A DNA stretch of 64,000 nucleotides from Methylophaga sp. (GTDB taxonomy: Bacteria > Pseudomonadota > Gammaproteobacteria > Nitrosococcales > Methylophagaceae), in the NCBI GenBank assembly GCA_011053005.1, contig DRHW01000002.1, positions 124,001 to 188,000 on the forward strand. Reading direction: 5' to 3'. The position numbers were made by a program, and so were the translations under genes. This document shows positions 20,616-29,493 of this stretch, one piece after another (within the stretch, counting starts at the first letter, position 1; the number at the start of each line of letters is the position of its first letter). The notes beneath the pieces were generated by a model, which did no database searches, was not told where the DNA came from, and was given only the letters and a program-made list of their open reading frames with translations.

Positions 20616-21881
20616 ATGACATTAGAAATATTTAACAAATACGAATCTGAAGTTCGTGGTTACATCCGATCATTTCCGACCATCTTCGATAAATCTAAAA
20701 TGGCAGAAATTTGGGATGAATCTGGCAAGCGCTATGTTGACTTTTTTGCTGGTGCTGGCGCGTTAAACTACGGTCACAATAACCCTAAAATTAATGAAGC
20801 GATCATTACTTATCTTAATAATGATGGAATTGGTCATGCTTTAGATATGGGTACAGTAGCTAAACGCAACTTTTTAGAAAGCTTTGTACATAAAGTTCTT
20901 AAACCTCGCGGCTTAGATTACAAACTGCAATTTGTTGGACCGACAGGTACTAATGCAATTGAATCAGCATTAAAAATTGCTCGTAAAGTCAAAGGTCGCA
21001 AACAAATCATGTCATTTACCAATGGTTTTCATGGCATGTCATTAGGTTCATTAAGCATCACCGGTAATAGTTATTATCATGATGACAGCTACGGAGTTCC
21101 TGGATACACCACACAGATCCCTTTTCATGATTATTTAGGTGATAAAGTCGATACGATTGCTTATCTAAGAAAGATTTTAGGTGATGATTCAAGTGGTACC
21201 GATCTCCCTGCTGCTATTGTTTTGGAAACAATTCAAGCAGAAGGCGGTATTAATGTTGCCGGTGAACAGTGGTTAAAAGACTTACGTAAAATCTGTGATG
21301 ACTTCGATATCTTAATGATTGTCGATGATATCCAAGTAGGTAATGGTCGTTCAGGTGATTTCTTCAGCTTCGAAAGAGCGGGAATCAAGCCTGACATCGT
21401 CACCCTATCTAAATCAATAGGTGGTGGTCTTCCTATGGCAATGGTTCTACTTAAACCAGAGCTTGATAAATGGAGTCCAGGTGAACACTCTGGTACGTTC
21501 CGTGGTTTCAATCTTGCATTTGTAGCAGCGACCGTTGCTATTGATACTTACTGGTCTGACGACAAATTCTCAAAAGAAATCAAGGTTAAATCCAAACTAG
21601 TTGAAAAACGTATGCAGGATCTTGCCTTACGTTTTTCTGACCATGTAAATGAAATACGTGGTTATGGAATGATTTGGGGCGCTGAATTCAAAGATCCTGA
21701 AATTACCTCAGCTATTTGTTCACAAGCCTTTGAAGATGGCTTGATCATTGAAACGGCAGGTGCTTCTGACGATGTCATTAAATTTTTAGGCTCACTAATC
21801 ATTACTGAAGAGTTGATTAATGAAGGCTTTGATATATTAGAAAGTGCCATCGAAAAAGTACTTAAGAATCCAACTAAATAA
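20616..21881 (+). CDS. ectB: diaminobutyrate-2-oxoglutarate transaminase
   Basis: EctB converts aspartate-4-semialdehyde and glutamate to L-2,4-diaminobutyrate, the first committed ectoine step. The 421-residue class III aminotransferase has PTGTNAIESALK, the D-DDIQVGNGR cofactor stretch and pyridoxal-phosphate lysine K266 in LSKSIGGGLPM. Length matches EctB (about 420). It lies 11 bases after ectA, with AAAGGAA before ATG 20616. Confidence 0.96.
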   Translation: MTLEIFNKYESEVRGYIRSFPTIFDKSKMAEIWDESGKRYVDFFAGAGALNYGHNNPKINEAIITYLNNDGIGHALDMGTVAKRNFLESFVHKVLKPRGLDYKLQFVGPTGTNAIESALKIARKVKGRKQIMSFTNGFHGMSLGSLSITGNSYYHDDSYGVPGYTTQIPFHDYLGDKVDTIAYLRKILGDDSSGTDLPAAIVLETIQAEGGINVAGEQWLKDLRKICDDFDILMIVDDIQVGNGRSGDFFSFERAGIKPDIVTLSKSIGGGLPMAMVLLKPELDKWSPGEHSGTFRGFNLAFVAATVAIDTYWSDDKFSKEIKVKSKLVEKRMQDLALRFSDHVNEIRGYGMIWGAEFKDPEITSAICSQAFEDGLIIETAGASDDVIKFLGSLIITEELINEGFDILESAIEKVLKNPTK

Positions 21882-21911
21882 CCTATATTAACTAACCTAG
21901 GAGCTTGCGTA

Positions 21912-22304
21912 ATGATTGTTAAAAATCTCTATGATGATGTCATCGGTACTGATGCTGATGTAGATGCCGCCCAATGGACTAGCCGTCGTTTATTACTGGC
22001 CAGTGATGGCATGGGATTTTCACTTCACGACACACTGATCAAAGAAGGCGAAGAGTTACACATGTGGTATAAAAATCACTTGGAAGCCGTATATTGCATT
22101 GAAGGTGAAGGCGAAATCACCGAAAAGAAAAATGGTAAGGTTCACCAGATTCGCGAAGGCACCGTCTATGCGTTAAATGATAATGACCAACATATATTAC
22201 ATGCAAATAAAGGTGTAAGAATGCGTATGGTTTGCGTCTTTAACCCGCCTGTTACCGGTCGTGAAACGCATGATAAAGACGGTTCATACCTTTTACCAGA
22301 ATAA
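21912..22304 (+). CDS. ectC: L-ectoine synthase
   Basis: EctC cyclises N-γ-acetyl-diaminobutyrate to ectoine with loss of water. The 130-residue cupin shows the family core: WTSRRLLLASDGMGFSLHDT, then HLEAVYCIEGEGE, then GTVYALNDNDQH and a C-terminal FNPPVTG. Metal-site residues expected for EctC (E in CIEGEGE, Y in VYAL, H in DQH) are visible. A TAGGAG ribosome site precedes ATG 21912. No ectD hydroxylase follows, so the product should be ectoine rather than hydroxyectoine. Confidence 0.96.
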   Translation: MIVKNLYDDVIGTDADVDAAQWTSRRLLLASDGMGFSLHDTLIKEGEELHMWYKNHLEAVYCIEGEGEITEKKNGKVHQIREGTVYALNDNDQHILHANKGVRMRMVCVFNPPVTGRETHDKDGSYLLPE

Positions 22305-22330
22305 TAGAATATTCATTAACTATATTAACT

Positions 22331-22350
22331 GGCGGTCTTGCGAGGCCGCC
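22331..22350 (+). promoter_or_regulatory. intercistronic hairpin between ectC and ask
   Basis: An 8-bp, mostly G-C stem (GGCGGTCT with AGGCCGCC, one G-T pair) has a TGCG tetraloop. No T-run follows, so it is not a full terminator. It holds the GAGG that could serve an ATG at 22357 and may lower ask translation or stabilise the upstream mRNA. Confidence 0.6.
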
Positions 22351-22356
22351 GGCTTA

Positions 22357-23832
22357 ATGTCAAACAGGATAACTACCCAAAATAGCATGTCAAATACTCC
22401 AAATAGAAAGTTAAGCATAGAAAAAATTGGTGGCACTTCAATGAGTGACTACGTAGCGGTTAGAGATAATATTGTGCTCTATTCAAACAATCCTTATCAC
22501 CGCGTGCTCGTTGTTTCTGCCTATAGCGGCATCACTGATGATCTCTTAGAGCATAAAAAAACGGGGCAACCCGGTGTTTATGGACTTTTTGCACATAACG
22601 ATAATAAGAGTGATTGGGGACTTGCTTTCCAACAGCTAGGCCTGAAACTAACCCAAATCAATAACACGCTTTTTAGAGATGCCGAGCAACTCGCCTTAGC
22701 CAATGAGTTCATTAATGAGCGTATTGCTAAAACCAAGCAGCTATTAAATCATTTGCAAGTTTTATGCGGTCATGGTCATTTTTCATTAGATGATCATCTA
22801 CTCACTGTCCGTGAATTATTGGCCAGTATTGGTGAGGCACATAGTGCTTGGAACCTAAGCCAATTACTCAAAAATGAAGGCGTTAATACCTGCTTTATAG
22901 ATTTAACAGGCTGGGAAGCAGAGCTTAAACAACCTTTAGATGATGCAATCACTGAACATCTTGAAGGTATTGATTTTACTAAAGTATTACCCATTGTGAC
23001 CGGTTATGCTCATTGTAGTGAAAACCTGATGGACAGCTTTGATCGTGGTTATAGTGAAATGACGTTTAGCCGAATTTCGGTACTGCTACAAGCAACAGAA
23101 GCGGTGATTCATAAAGAATATCATTTGAGTAGTGCCGATCCTCGTTTAGTAGGGGAAGAACAAGCGATTCCTATTGGCAAAACCAACTATGATATTGCCG
23201 ATCAACTGGCAAATCTTGGTATGGAAGCCATTCATCCGCATGCGGCAAAAGGTTTACGTCAGGCAAAAATAGCCCTACGAATTAAAAATGCCTTTGAACC
23301 AGAACATCACGGCACCTTGATCACCGATGATTACATTAGCGAATCACCCCAGGTAGAAATTATTGCGGGTATGCCTAACTTAATCGCATTGGAAATGTTT
23401 GATCAAGAAATGGTCGGACAACAAGGCCGTTATGAAAAAGTGTTAATCGACATGGCGGCACGTTTGCAATGTAAGGTGATAACGAAAGACTTTAATGCCA
23501 ATACCATTACTGTTTTCTTAGATACCTCGCTTAAAAAAGCGAAACGTCTTGCCGAACAATTGAAACAACATACACCGACTGCTGCAGTCAGCACGAGTAA
23601 AGTATCGCTCGCCTCTGTAATGGGCAGTGATATGCGAATAAAAGGTTTATTAGCACGTTCAGTACAAACTATGTTCACCAACGATATCAATATCGAAGCT
23701 ATGCATCAGAATATTCGCCAAGTGGAAATGCAATTTTTTGTTAATCAAAGCGATTATGAAAAAACCATAAAAGCCCTGCATTCAAGCTTAATAGAAATAC
23801 ATGACCACGGAAAAGCCATATGCGAGCATTAA
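22357..23832 (+). CDS. ask: aspartate kinase of the ectoine pathway (Ask_Ect)
   Basis: This 491-residue kinase makes aspartyl phosphate dedicated to ectoine. The kinase signature KIGGTSMSDY lies near the N-terminus, followed by the amino-acid-kinase body (LTVRELLASIGE, GYAHCSENLMDSFDRGYSEMTFSR, HKEYHLSSADPRL). The C-terminal regulatory part is divergent, as known for Ask_Ect, which is less sensitive to feedback. ATG 22357 is possible with GAGG at 11 bases; ATG 22387 would give 481 residues. The frame is open further upstream into ectC, but that is not used. The stop overlaps the next gene by 13 bases. Confidence 0.92.
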   Translation: MSNRITTQNSMSNTPNRKLSIEKIGGTSMSDYVAVRDNIVLYSNNPYHRVLVVSAYSGITDDLLEHKKTGQPGVYGLFAHNDNKSDWGLAFQQLGLKLTQINNTLFRDAEQLALANEFINERIAKTKQLLNHLQVLCGHGHFSLDDHLLTVRELLASIGEAHSAWNLSQLLKNEGVNTCFIDLTGWEAELKQPLDDAITEHLEGIDFTKVLPIVTGYAHCSENLMDSFDRGYSEMTFSRISVLLQATEAVIHKEYHLSSADPRLVGEEQAIPIGKTNYDIADQLANLGMEAIHPHAAKGLRQAKIALRIKNAFEPEHHGTLITDDYISESPQVEIIAGMPNLIALEMFDQEMVGQQGRYEKVLIDMAARLQCKVITKDFNANTITVFLDTSLKKAKRLAEQLKQHTPTAAVSTSKVSLASVMGSDMRIKGLLARSVQTMFTNDINIEAMHQNIRQVEMQFFVNQSDYEKTIKALHSSLIEIHDHGKAICEH

Positions 23833-24707
23833 TACTTTTTACAGTTCTTTGTTTTGTCTCCCCTATCAGCTTTGCTGCTCAAGTGCATGATAAGGAGACG
23901 CAAGATGTAGATAAATTAACAGAGCCGATGTACAACCCTTTTGTAGAACGCTACGTGATGGATGAGCTCAGGCAATTACGTGTCGACATGAATACAATGC
24001 ACGTTGATATGACAAAAGAAGTGGTTAATCGTGAACTCACCGCAACTACCCGTGCGGTGGGTTACGCGACTGATACAGTAACTTATTTCTTCTATTTAAT
24101 AGCCGGAATAAGTTCTGTATTGCTGTTAGTTGGTTGGAACTCTATTCGTGAAATTAGAGATAAAGTACTTAATCTCGCTGATAATAAAGTCAATAATGTC
24201 ATTTCAGAATATGAAGCTCGACTTGAAAAATTTGAACAAGAGTTACATAGCAAATCTATCGGCATCAATCGCGCCCAAAAATTACTCTCACGACATCAAG
24301 ATATTCACAGCCTGTGGTTAAAAGCAGGTCAAGAACAAATCCTCAGCAATCGTCTTAGTATTTATGATCAAATTTTAGAAATTGATCCAGAAAATACAGA
24401 AGCCATGACCTATAAAGCAGATTTAGCACTTGAAATGAACGAACCTCAATGGGCGATTAACTTATGTCATCAAGCTTTAGTAATTGATCCTGAAAATAAA
24501 CATGCGTTTTATCAATTAGCTGGTGCCTACGCGTTATTAAATCAACCTCATGAAGCCCTAATCAACCTTGAAAAAGTAATAAGCCATGCGGAAGGCATGG
24601 CAGCAGAAGAAGTAATTAATGACCCTGTATTCACTTCGTTACTCGACAATCCACAGTTTCAAGCGTTATTACAAACAGAGACAGATGATAGCCCTGCTAC
24701 AAGTTAA
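23820..24707 (+). CDS. TPR-repeat membrane protein linked to the ect operon
   Basis: The 295-residue protein has a cleavable or anchoring N-terminal segment (about 1-19), a predicted coiled region, a membrane segment at about 88-108 (YFFYLIAGISSVLLLVGW), a second coiled coil at 110-150, and two or three TPR units from about 165 (YDQILEIDPENTEAMTYKADLAL; ALVIDPENKHAFYQLAGAYALL). Such proteins act as scaffolds; the partner is unknown. It overlaps ask by 13 bases, so it is probably co-translated with the ectoine operon. The function cannot be stated from sequence. Confidence 0.75.
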   Translation: MRALILFTVLCFVSPISFAAQVHDKETQDVDKLTEPMYNPFVERYVMDELRQLRVDMNTMHVDMTKEVVNRELTATTRAVGYATDTVTYFFYLIAGISSVLLLVGWNSIREIRDKVLNLADNKVNNVISEYEARLEKFEQELHSKSIGINRAQKLLSRHQDIHSLWLKAGQEQILSNRLSIYDQILEIDPENTEAMTYKADLALEMNEPQWAINLCHQALVIDPENKHAFYQLAGAYALLNQPHEALINLEKVISHAEGMAAEEVINDPVFTSLLDNPQFQALLQTETDDSPATS

Positions 24708-24747
24708 ACAATAATAAAATACTCGTAACTTAAGCTAGATTAAACTG

Positions 24748-24776
24748 AAAAGCCGCAGTGCTGTTATATGGCTTTT
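24748..24776 (+). terminator. likely terminator of the ectoine operon
   Basis: AAAAGCC pairs with GGCTTTT across a 15-base loop; the T-run is short, so the terminator may be weak. It lies between convergent genes. Confidence 0.5.
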
Positions 24777-24820
24777 AGCTGAAAATACTCTCGGCTAGAA
24801 GCCATGTCCACAATAGTTTG

Positions 24821-25132
24821 TTAATGCGTTTTTGATTTAACATCAGGAAATAAAATATCCATACTTCTCGCATCACCAACAAGTAAGCTTAGATCTTGAT
24901 CTACAAAATGACCATCAAAACGGCCAGCCCCAAAACGTAAGGCAAGGCTCAGTGCTTTGGGGGAAAAATACAAAGTCCATGTATTTGATTTTTTATCATA
25001 ACTAGAAAATATAGCCATATCCACAGGTCGACCCGAGCCCACATACTTAGGCATAAATGCGTCCATAACTCTTTGTATAGTTGCTTTTGCTGAATCACCA
25101 TCTGTTATTTCTAATGAATACCACGAGTCCAT
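24821..25132 (-). CDS. small cytosolic protein, unknown function
   Basis: The 103-residue protein (MDSWYSLEITDGDSAKATIQ...) has no signal peptide or membrane segment and ends KSKTH. I do not recognise a family. The WTLYFSPKALSLALRFGA stretch looks like a folded α/β core. The start ATG 25132 has AAGGAG six bases upstream; an ATG eight codons earlier would overlap that ribosome site. It lies convergent to the ectoine operon. Confidence 0.6.
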   Translation of the reverse strand: MDSWYSLEITDGDSAKATIQRVMDAFMPKYVGSGRPVDMAIFSSYDKKSNTWTLYFSPKALSLALRFGAGRFDGHFVDQDLSLLVGDARSMDILFPDVKSKTH

Positions 25133-25416
25133 CAACTGCTCCTTAATTATTATCATACGATCCTAGCAACATTGATTAAATAATCAACTGAAATGATGAT
25201 AGAGGCATGAACATACGATTATACTTTTTTAATAGTGATCCATCATTCAGATAAATTCATCACTCGCTTATAAGAACCGTTGTATTAGTTCATTTATCAA
25301 CATCAATATCTTTATAGCTTTATAGGTGAAATTATTCACATAATGAATAATGGATGCTGCATAACGTATTGTTGAGTCTGAGTTCACTGCACACCTAGTG
25401 CTTTTTAGTGATAAAA
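25133..25416. other. intergenic region, no gene seen
   Basis: AT-rich spacer between the small gene and the csbD terminator. It should contain the leftward promoter of the gene ending at 24821, but no clear box pair was found. Confidence 0.4.
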
Positions 25417-25450
25417 AAAGGCCCCATGCTCAATCTGCATGGGGCCTTTT
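25417..25450. terminator. strong bidirectional terminator
   Basis: A perfect stem of about 13-14 bp (AAAAGGCCCCATGC with its complement) surrounds a 7-base loop, with A and T runs on opposite sides. It ends csbD on the minus strand. Confidence 0.9.
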
Positions 25451-25479
25451 CGCAATAAACAGAATGAGTGATTATGAGT

Positions 25480-25677
25480 TTAAGCGTTCTTTTTCCACTC
25501 AGCTATTTGCTTTTCAGCTTCAGCTTTATCACATCCATAGGCTTCCTGAATCTTTCCTGATAATTCTTCCATATTGCCTTCAATGACATCGACATCATCG
25601 TCAGTCAGCTTACCCCATTGCTGCTTAACTTTACCTTTTAATTGCTTCCAGTTACCTTCAACTTGGTCCATATTCAT
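25480..25677 (-). CDS. csbD: CsbD family stress protein
   Basis: The 65-residue hydrophilic protein begins MNMDQVEGNWKQLKGKVKQQWGKLTDDD, the standard CsbD/YjbJ opening, and ends in a polar helix. Members are strongly induced by general stress (σB in Bacillus, RpoS-linked in E. coli); the molecular role is unknown. GAGGAA precedes the start. A possible regulatory motif lies about 130-140 bases upstream at 25808-25820. Confidence 0.9.
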   Translation of the reverse strand: MNMDQVEGNWKQLKGKVKQQWGKLTDDDVDVIEGNMEELSGKIQEAYGCDKAEAEKQIAEWKKNA

Positions 25678-25932
25678 GATCGTTCCTCACTAAAAATGAT
25701 TAAAATAAGTGTAAGTTCATCCAGTTAATTTGGTTTTCAATATCGAATAAACTAGGTTCTATTAAACCTTTATTTCCAATCTCGAACGATAGGTTAAAGC
25801 TTAAGCTTTTGTAAGAATATTCTGACTAATAAAAAACGCTCTTAATCGCTAAACTACACCAACTAACTTAAATAATGAACAAGCTATTAATCACTTAACA
25901 AAGCGCCTTATTATTGAGTATTCTCATCCTAA
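25678..25932. other. intergenic region upstream of csbD
   Basis: No gene seen. It contains the minus-strand motif ATATTCTTACAAA (25808-25820) that resembles elements before other stress genes in this window. Confidence 0.4.
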
Positions 25933-25967
25933 AACATAAAAGCCAACGCCATAAAAATGGAATTGGC
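25933..25967 (-). terminator. terminator of the minus-strand membrane-protein pair
   Basis: GCCAA/TTGGC and CCAT/ATGG form one imperfect hairpin (25942-25967); on the minus strand it is followed by TTTTATGTTTT. It lies about 70 bases beyond the stop of the 23-residue gene. Confidence 0.65.
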
Positions 25968-26033
25968 TAATACGTGATTAATACTGATAATGGCTAAGCT
26001 AACAGAATCCTATCATTAGCTAGTCGATCAATA

Positions 26034-26105
26034 TCAAAAAAATATGGCGATTAAAATAATGATAGGAATTGGAACACCTAGAAACCATAAAAGTAATGAA
26101 CGCAT
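26034..26105 (-). CDS. 23-residue membrane microprotein
   Basis: The frame ATG 26105 to TGA 26034 encodes MRSLLLWFLGVPIPIIILIA followed by IFF, a single hydrophobic span with a central GVPIP. Very similar short proteins recur in proteobacterial stress loci as unnamed hypotheticals. AGGAG lies five to six bases before the start, and the gene begins nine bases after the 299-residue membrane-protein gene, so the two form an operon. It is too short for routine gene callers. Confidence 0.7.
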   Translation of the reverse strand: MRSLLLWFLGVPIPIIILIAIFF

Positions 26106-26114
26106 AACTGTCTC

Positions 26115-27014
26115 CTAATATTCTGTTTGTACATTCTGGATATCATTACGACGGTAACGACCCCCGATTGTTGCCGCATAACTTGCACTAAAGGCACCGA
26201 TTAATAAAGCAATAAATCCCCACAATGTTAGATAAGCTGATGCTTTACGTGCTGAATCTGCCGCTTGTTTTGCATCAGTTTTAAGCTGTGAAATACTTGC
26301 AAATGTTGTATCAATACGCTTTTTGGCTTCTTCTACTGATAGACCTGTTTGTTTAGCAATTAACTGACTTAAATAATTAGAATCTTCATCTGAAATACTG
26401 CCATTTTTAACGCTTTCTGTAAAAATCCTAGCGATTTCAGGCGCTTTACGATCCATATTATTTGAAACTGCTACCGCTTGTTTATTATTAGCATCCTTCT
26501 TACTATTATTAGTCCGTAAAAGAACATCCAAATAATAATCTTGTGAATCATTAATAATACTTGCTGGGTGTGAACCGCGAGTTGCAGTTGCTACAGTCTG
26601 CGTAACCATCTCTGCAGACTGCATACCTTTATTTACAAGCGAACCAACAAATGATGTAAATAAAGTTACACTGATAATTAAGGCAATTGCCCACGTTAAA
26701 AAGCCATGCACAGTGTCCGTAAAATAGACTTCATCGGCATGAACACCAAACCATTTTGACCGAAGTCGACCGGCTAAAAAACCACCCATTCCTGACGATA
26801 TAATCTGCGTGATTGAAAGCCACAAAATAGCAGATAGACCAATAGTAGCAGCACCAACCCCGCTATGTGACCAAGGCGAAATAATCGAAAGACCTAAACC
26901 TGCTCCTAGAATAGATAGAAGAATTGCAAATGCTGCCGAAGCAACAGCACCTGCTAAAATTGCACTCCAGTTAATACCATTGTAGTGCTCTGAATTTACC
27001 GTTTGTATTGCCAT
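26115..27014 (-). CDS. multi-pass membrane protein, stress-group
   Basis: The 299-residue protein starts with a conserved-looking NGINWSAILAGAVASAAFAILLSILGAGLGLS, has about three membrane segments in the first 125 residues, a polar loop (about 130-255) with a helix typical of short-chain repeats, and a last membrane segment (about 262-285). Related proteins of unknown function occur near CsbD-type genes. It is followed by the 23-residue microprotein. An upstream motif CTTTTCCTACATC lies at 27177-27189 on the same strand. Confidence 0.65.
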   Translation of the reverse strand: MAIQTVNSEHYNGINWSAILAGAVASAAFAILLSILGAGLGLSIISPWSHSGVGAATIGLSAILWLSITQIISSGMGGFLAGRLRSKWFGVHADEVYFTDTVHGFLTWAIALIISVTLFTSFVGSLVNKGMQSAEMVTQTVATATRGSHPASIINDSQDYYLDVLLRTNNSKKDANNKQAVAVSNNMDRKAPEIARIFTESVKNGSISDEDSNYLSQLIAKQTGLSVEEAKKRIDTTFASISQLKTDAKQAADSARKASAYLTLWGFIALLIGAFSASYAATIGGRYRRNDIQNVQTEY

Positions 27015-27299
27015 GTTCTCTCCCTAAATAGTTCTGAATTACTTTTCTATACTTACTAAATCCACATAGTTAAACTGCATTAATATCCGCTACAGATAAA
27101 TTCAAATCTATTTTTAACTACTATAATAAGTATATTCATTAAGGATAGTTGGCAATGTCAGAGCTTACATAATGATGATGTAGGAAAAGGCTGACAGGTT
27201 ACTTCTATTGCGTTAAGAGACGCTTTAATCGATAGAAAATCCGTATTGGAAATGGCTGTTTTTAAATTTAGGAAGATTTACTTTTAGCTTATTTAGGAT
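27015..27299. other. intergenic region with candidate stress motif
   Basis: No gene seen. The minus-strand motif CTTTTCCTACATC (27177-27189) lies about 165 bases before the 299-residue membrane-protein gene. Confidence 0.4.
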
Positions 27300-28700
27300 T
27301 TATAAAAATCTTGCCCATAACCGCGCTCCAGCTTCTTTGATTCGAGCTGATACTGGACGCTTTCTCCAGTTTTTAAGGGTAATCAATTCTGAAGACGCTA
27401 AATCTTTTTCAAACATAGTCTGCATTTGAATGCCAAAACAAGAGCCTAAAATAACGGCATTAATTTCCTGATTATCTATAAAGCTCCGCCAATCGAGATT
27501 CGTTGAACCAATGGTTGACCATACATTATCAATTAATGCTGTTTTTGCATGTAACAATGCATCTTGTCTTTCATAAATTTTGACATTAGCACTGAGTAAT
27601 TCATCATAAAAAGAACGAGAAGCATAAAATACTAAGTTTGAATCTGACTTGCTGGGCAATAATAATCTCACATCAACATTACGTTGAGCTGCATTTTTTA
27701 ATGCTTTGAGCAGTTGCTCATCTGGCACAAAGTAGGCATTGGTTATCAATACTTGAGATTCTGCACTGTTAATCGCAGACAATAAAGTGACATACATCTG
27801 ACAATATGGTTCTTCTGGCGAGCTGCCAACAGCACGAACAACTTCATCACCTTGCTCTGTAATCTCGGGGTAATAATGACTACTTATCAGTGGCTCGGCT
27901 TTTTGAGCGTTCCAGGTTGACATAAATAATGTCTGAAATTGACTAACGACAGGTCCCCCCAAACGTAAATGAGTATCACGCCATCTAATCTCATCATTTT
28001 TCGCTTTCTTTCTTTTTTTCCCGGAAAACCCACTAGAATAAACACTACTTATATTAATACCACCGGTAAATGCAATTTCACCATCGATAATTAAAAGCTT
28101 ACGATGATCGCGAAAATTGATGTCCCAGTCTTTGCGAGTTTTTACAGGATTAACAGGGTTAAACTCTAATATATTGCCTCCGCTTTCCTCAAGTTGTGCG
28201 AAAAACTCGGCCGGTGTATTAATTGAACCTACACTATCGTAGATCAGATTTACTTGAACATCACTACGTTGTTTTTTGATTAAAAGCTTGATGAATCGCT
28301 GACCGATTTCATCATCTTCTATAATAAATGTTTCCAGATTTATGTGATGTTTTGCGTTATTAATCGCCAAAAACATTTCATCGTAAGTGGTTGGACCATC
28401 AATAAGTAGCTTGACTGTATTTCCCGTCATCAAAGGTTGATCAACCATGTCGGCTTCAATGACGAGATGTTTATTTAAAAACTGCGTATTTCTACTATTA
28501 TTTTCAAGCTTGTTCAATATTGACTTGCTCTGCTTAGAGGTCAGTGCGCCACGATGGTTATGAATATAAACTGCACCCGTTAAACGCGTAACGATACCAG
28601 ACATTTTGATTGGAATTCGGCTAGATCGCATCAGTAATGAAATACCAACAGCAATAATAAGTACAACATAAATAATATATTCAAAATGCTGTATCGCCAT
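27300..28700 (-). CDS. cls: cardiolipin synthase (phospholipase D type)
   Basis: The 466-residue enzyme joins two phosphatidylglycerols to make cardiolipin at the inner membrane. A short N-terminal membrane segment (about 7-23) precedes two HKD motifs: HRKLLIID in the first half (about 205-212) and HAKTALID in the second (about 381-388), each followed by the G-G/S-N pattern (TGGINI; GSTNLD). The start at ATG 28700 has GGGGGA six to seven bases upstream; an in-frame ATG at 28736 would add 12 residues but lacks a ribosome site. It may remodel the membrane under osmotic stress, in keeping with the adjacent ectoine genes. Confidence 0.92.
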   Translation of the reverse strand: MAIQHFEYIIYVVLIIAVGISLLMRSSRIPIKMSGIVTRLTGAVYIHNHRGALTSKQSKSILNKLENNSRNTQFLNKHLVIEADMVDQPLMTGNTVKLLIDGPTTYDEMFLAINNAKHHINLETFIIEDDEIGQRFIKLLIKKQRSDVQVNLIYDSVGSINTPAEFFAQLEESGGNILEFNPVNPVKTRKDWDINFRDHRKLLIIDGEIAFTGGINISSVYSSGFSGKKRKKAKNDEIRWRDTHLRLGGPVVSQFQTLFMSTWNAQKAEPLISSHYYPEITEQGDEVVRAVGSSPEEPYCQMYVTLLSAINSAESQVLITNAYFVPDEQLLKALKNAAQRNVDVRLLLPSKSDSNLVFYASRSFYDELLSANVKIYERQDALLHAKTALIDNVWSTIGSTNLDWRSFIDNQEINAVILGSCFGIQMQTMFEKDLASSELITLKNWRKRPVSARIKEAGARLWARFL

Positions 28701-28904
28701 TAAAATCCCCCTAAAAATTAAGCCGCTTACTACCAAACATCGTTATTAAGACACGTGATCAACATAGCGGGTTATTTAAAGAGATTATCCTCTTTGCAAA
28801 ATTGTTATGTCGTTTTTTTGTTCACAAGCAAACTCATTTAATTCGATTAATCCGTTATTTATTTGAATTAAACGAATTAAACAAGATGCACCATTTAGCT
28901 TAAA

Positions 28905-29063
28905 TTAAATTCGTCCCATTAAAAATAAAATTAACACAATGACTAGAATTAAACCTATTCCGCCGCTTGGTCCATACCCCCAACTTCTACTATGGGGCCA
29001 AGATGGTAAAGCACCTAGTAAAATTAATATCAAAAGAATCAAAATAATTGTTCCAACAGACAT
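28905..29063 (-). CDS. DUF3309 family small membrane protein
   Basis: The 52-residue product starts MSVGTIILILLILILLGALP, continues with the family hallmark PSWPHSRSWGYGPSGG and ends with a second membrane span (IGLILVIVLILFLMGRI). DUF3309 proteins are common in stress-related clusters and have unknown function. GGGAGAG precedes ATG 29063 and the stop is at 28905. It is convergent with nothing and divergent from the BON gene; an AT-rich inverted repeat (28837-28881) lies beyond its stop. Confidence 0.85.
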   Translation of the reverse strand: MSVGTIILILLILILLGALPSWPHSRSWGYGPSGGIGLILVIVLILFLMGRI

Positions 29064-29493
29064 AGTTCTCTCCCTCACGAATTTAAAGATGTGTTCGCGT
29101 TATAATTGTTATAAAACTAAAGCACTTTAGACTGATGTTTAAGCCTAGTTATTCATTTAATTGTTCTTTTACTGCGTTCTGACTATAACCTACGACTCAT
29201 GCCTCCTGATGATGACCCACTTCAGTGCAACTTTTAGCCTCATTGAATGTAATACAAATATCAGCTAATTTCAATCGACTCATTATAAATATACATTTAC
29301 TTTTATCCTACAAATTAAGAGGTTATAGCTTGTTCAGCTCATAACTACTTGTCGTTATAAGTGTGGAGAAAACTACATGTAGTATTTATCTGACGTCATT
29401 ATGAGATTAATGACTCTTCTTAACCTGACTGACATTACCTATTATTGATCCCACAAACGAGAGTTTGAATTTGAACTTTATTAGGAGATGTAA
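29064..29493. other. divergent intergenic region
   Basis: No gene seen. It holds the promoters of the DUF3309 gene (left) and of the EF-hand/BON gene (right). The motif TTTATCCTACAAA lies at 29302-29314 on the plus strand, about 180 bases before the BON gene. A TGACGTCA octamer occurs near 29390. Confidence 0.4.

Noticed and set aside
28837-28881. AT-rich inverted repeat beyond the DUF3309 gene as a terminator
   Set aside because: The arms match, but the 27-base loop and lack of a T-run do not support termination.
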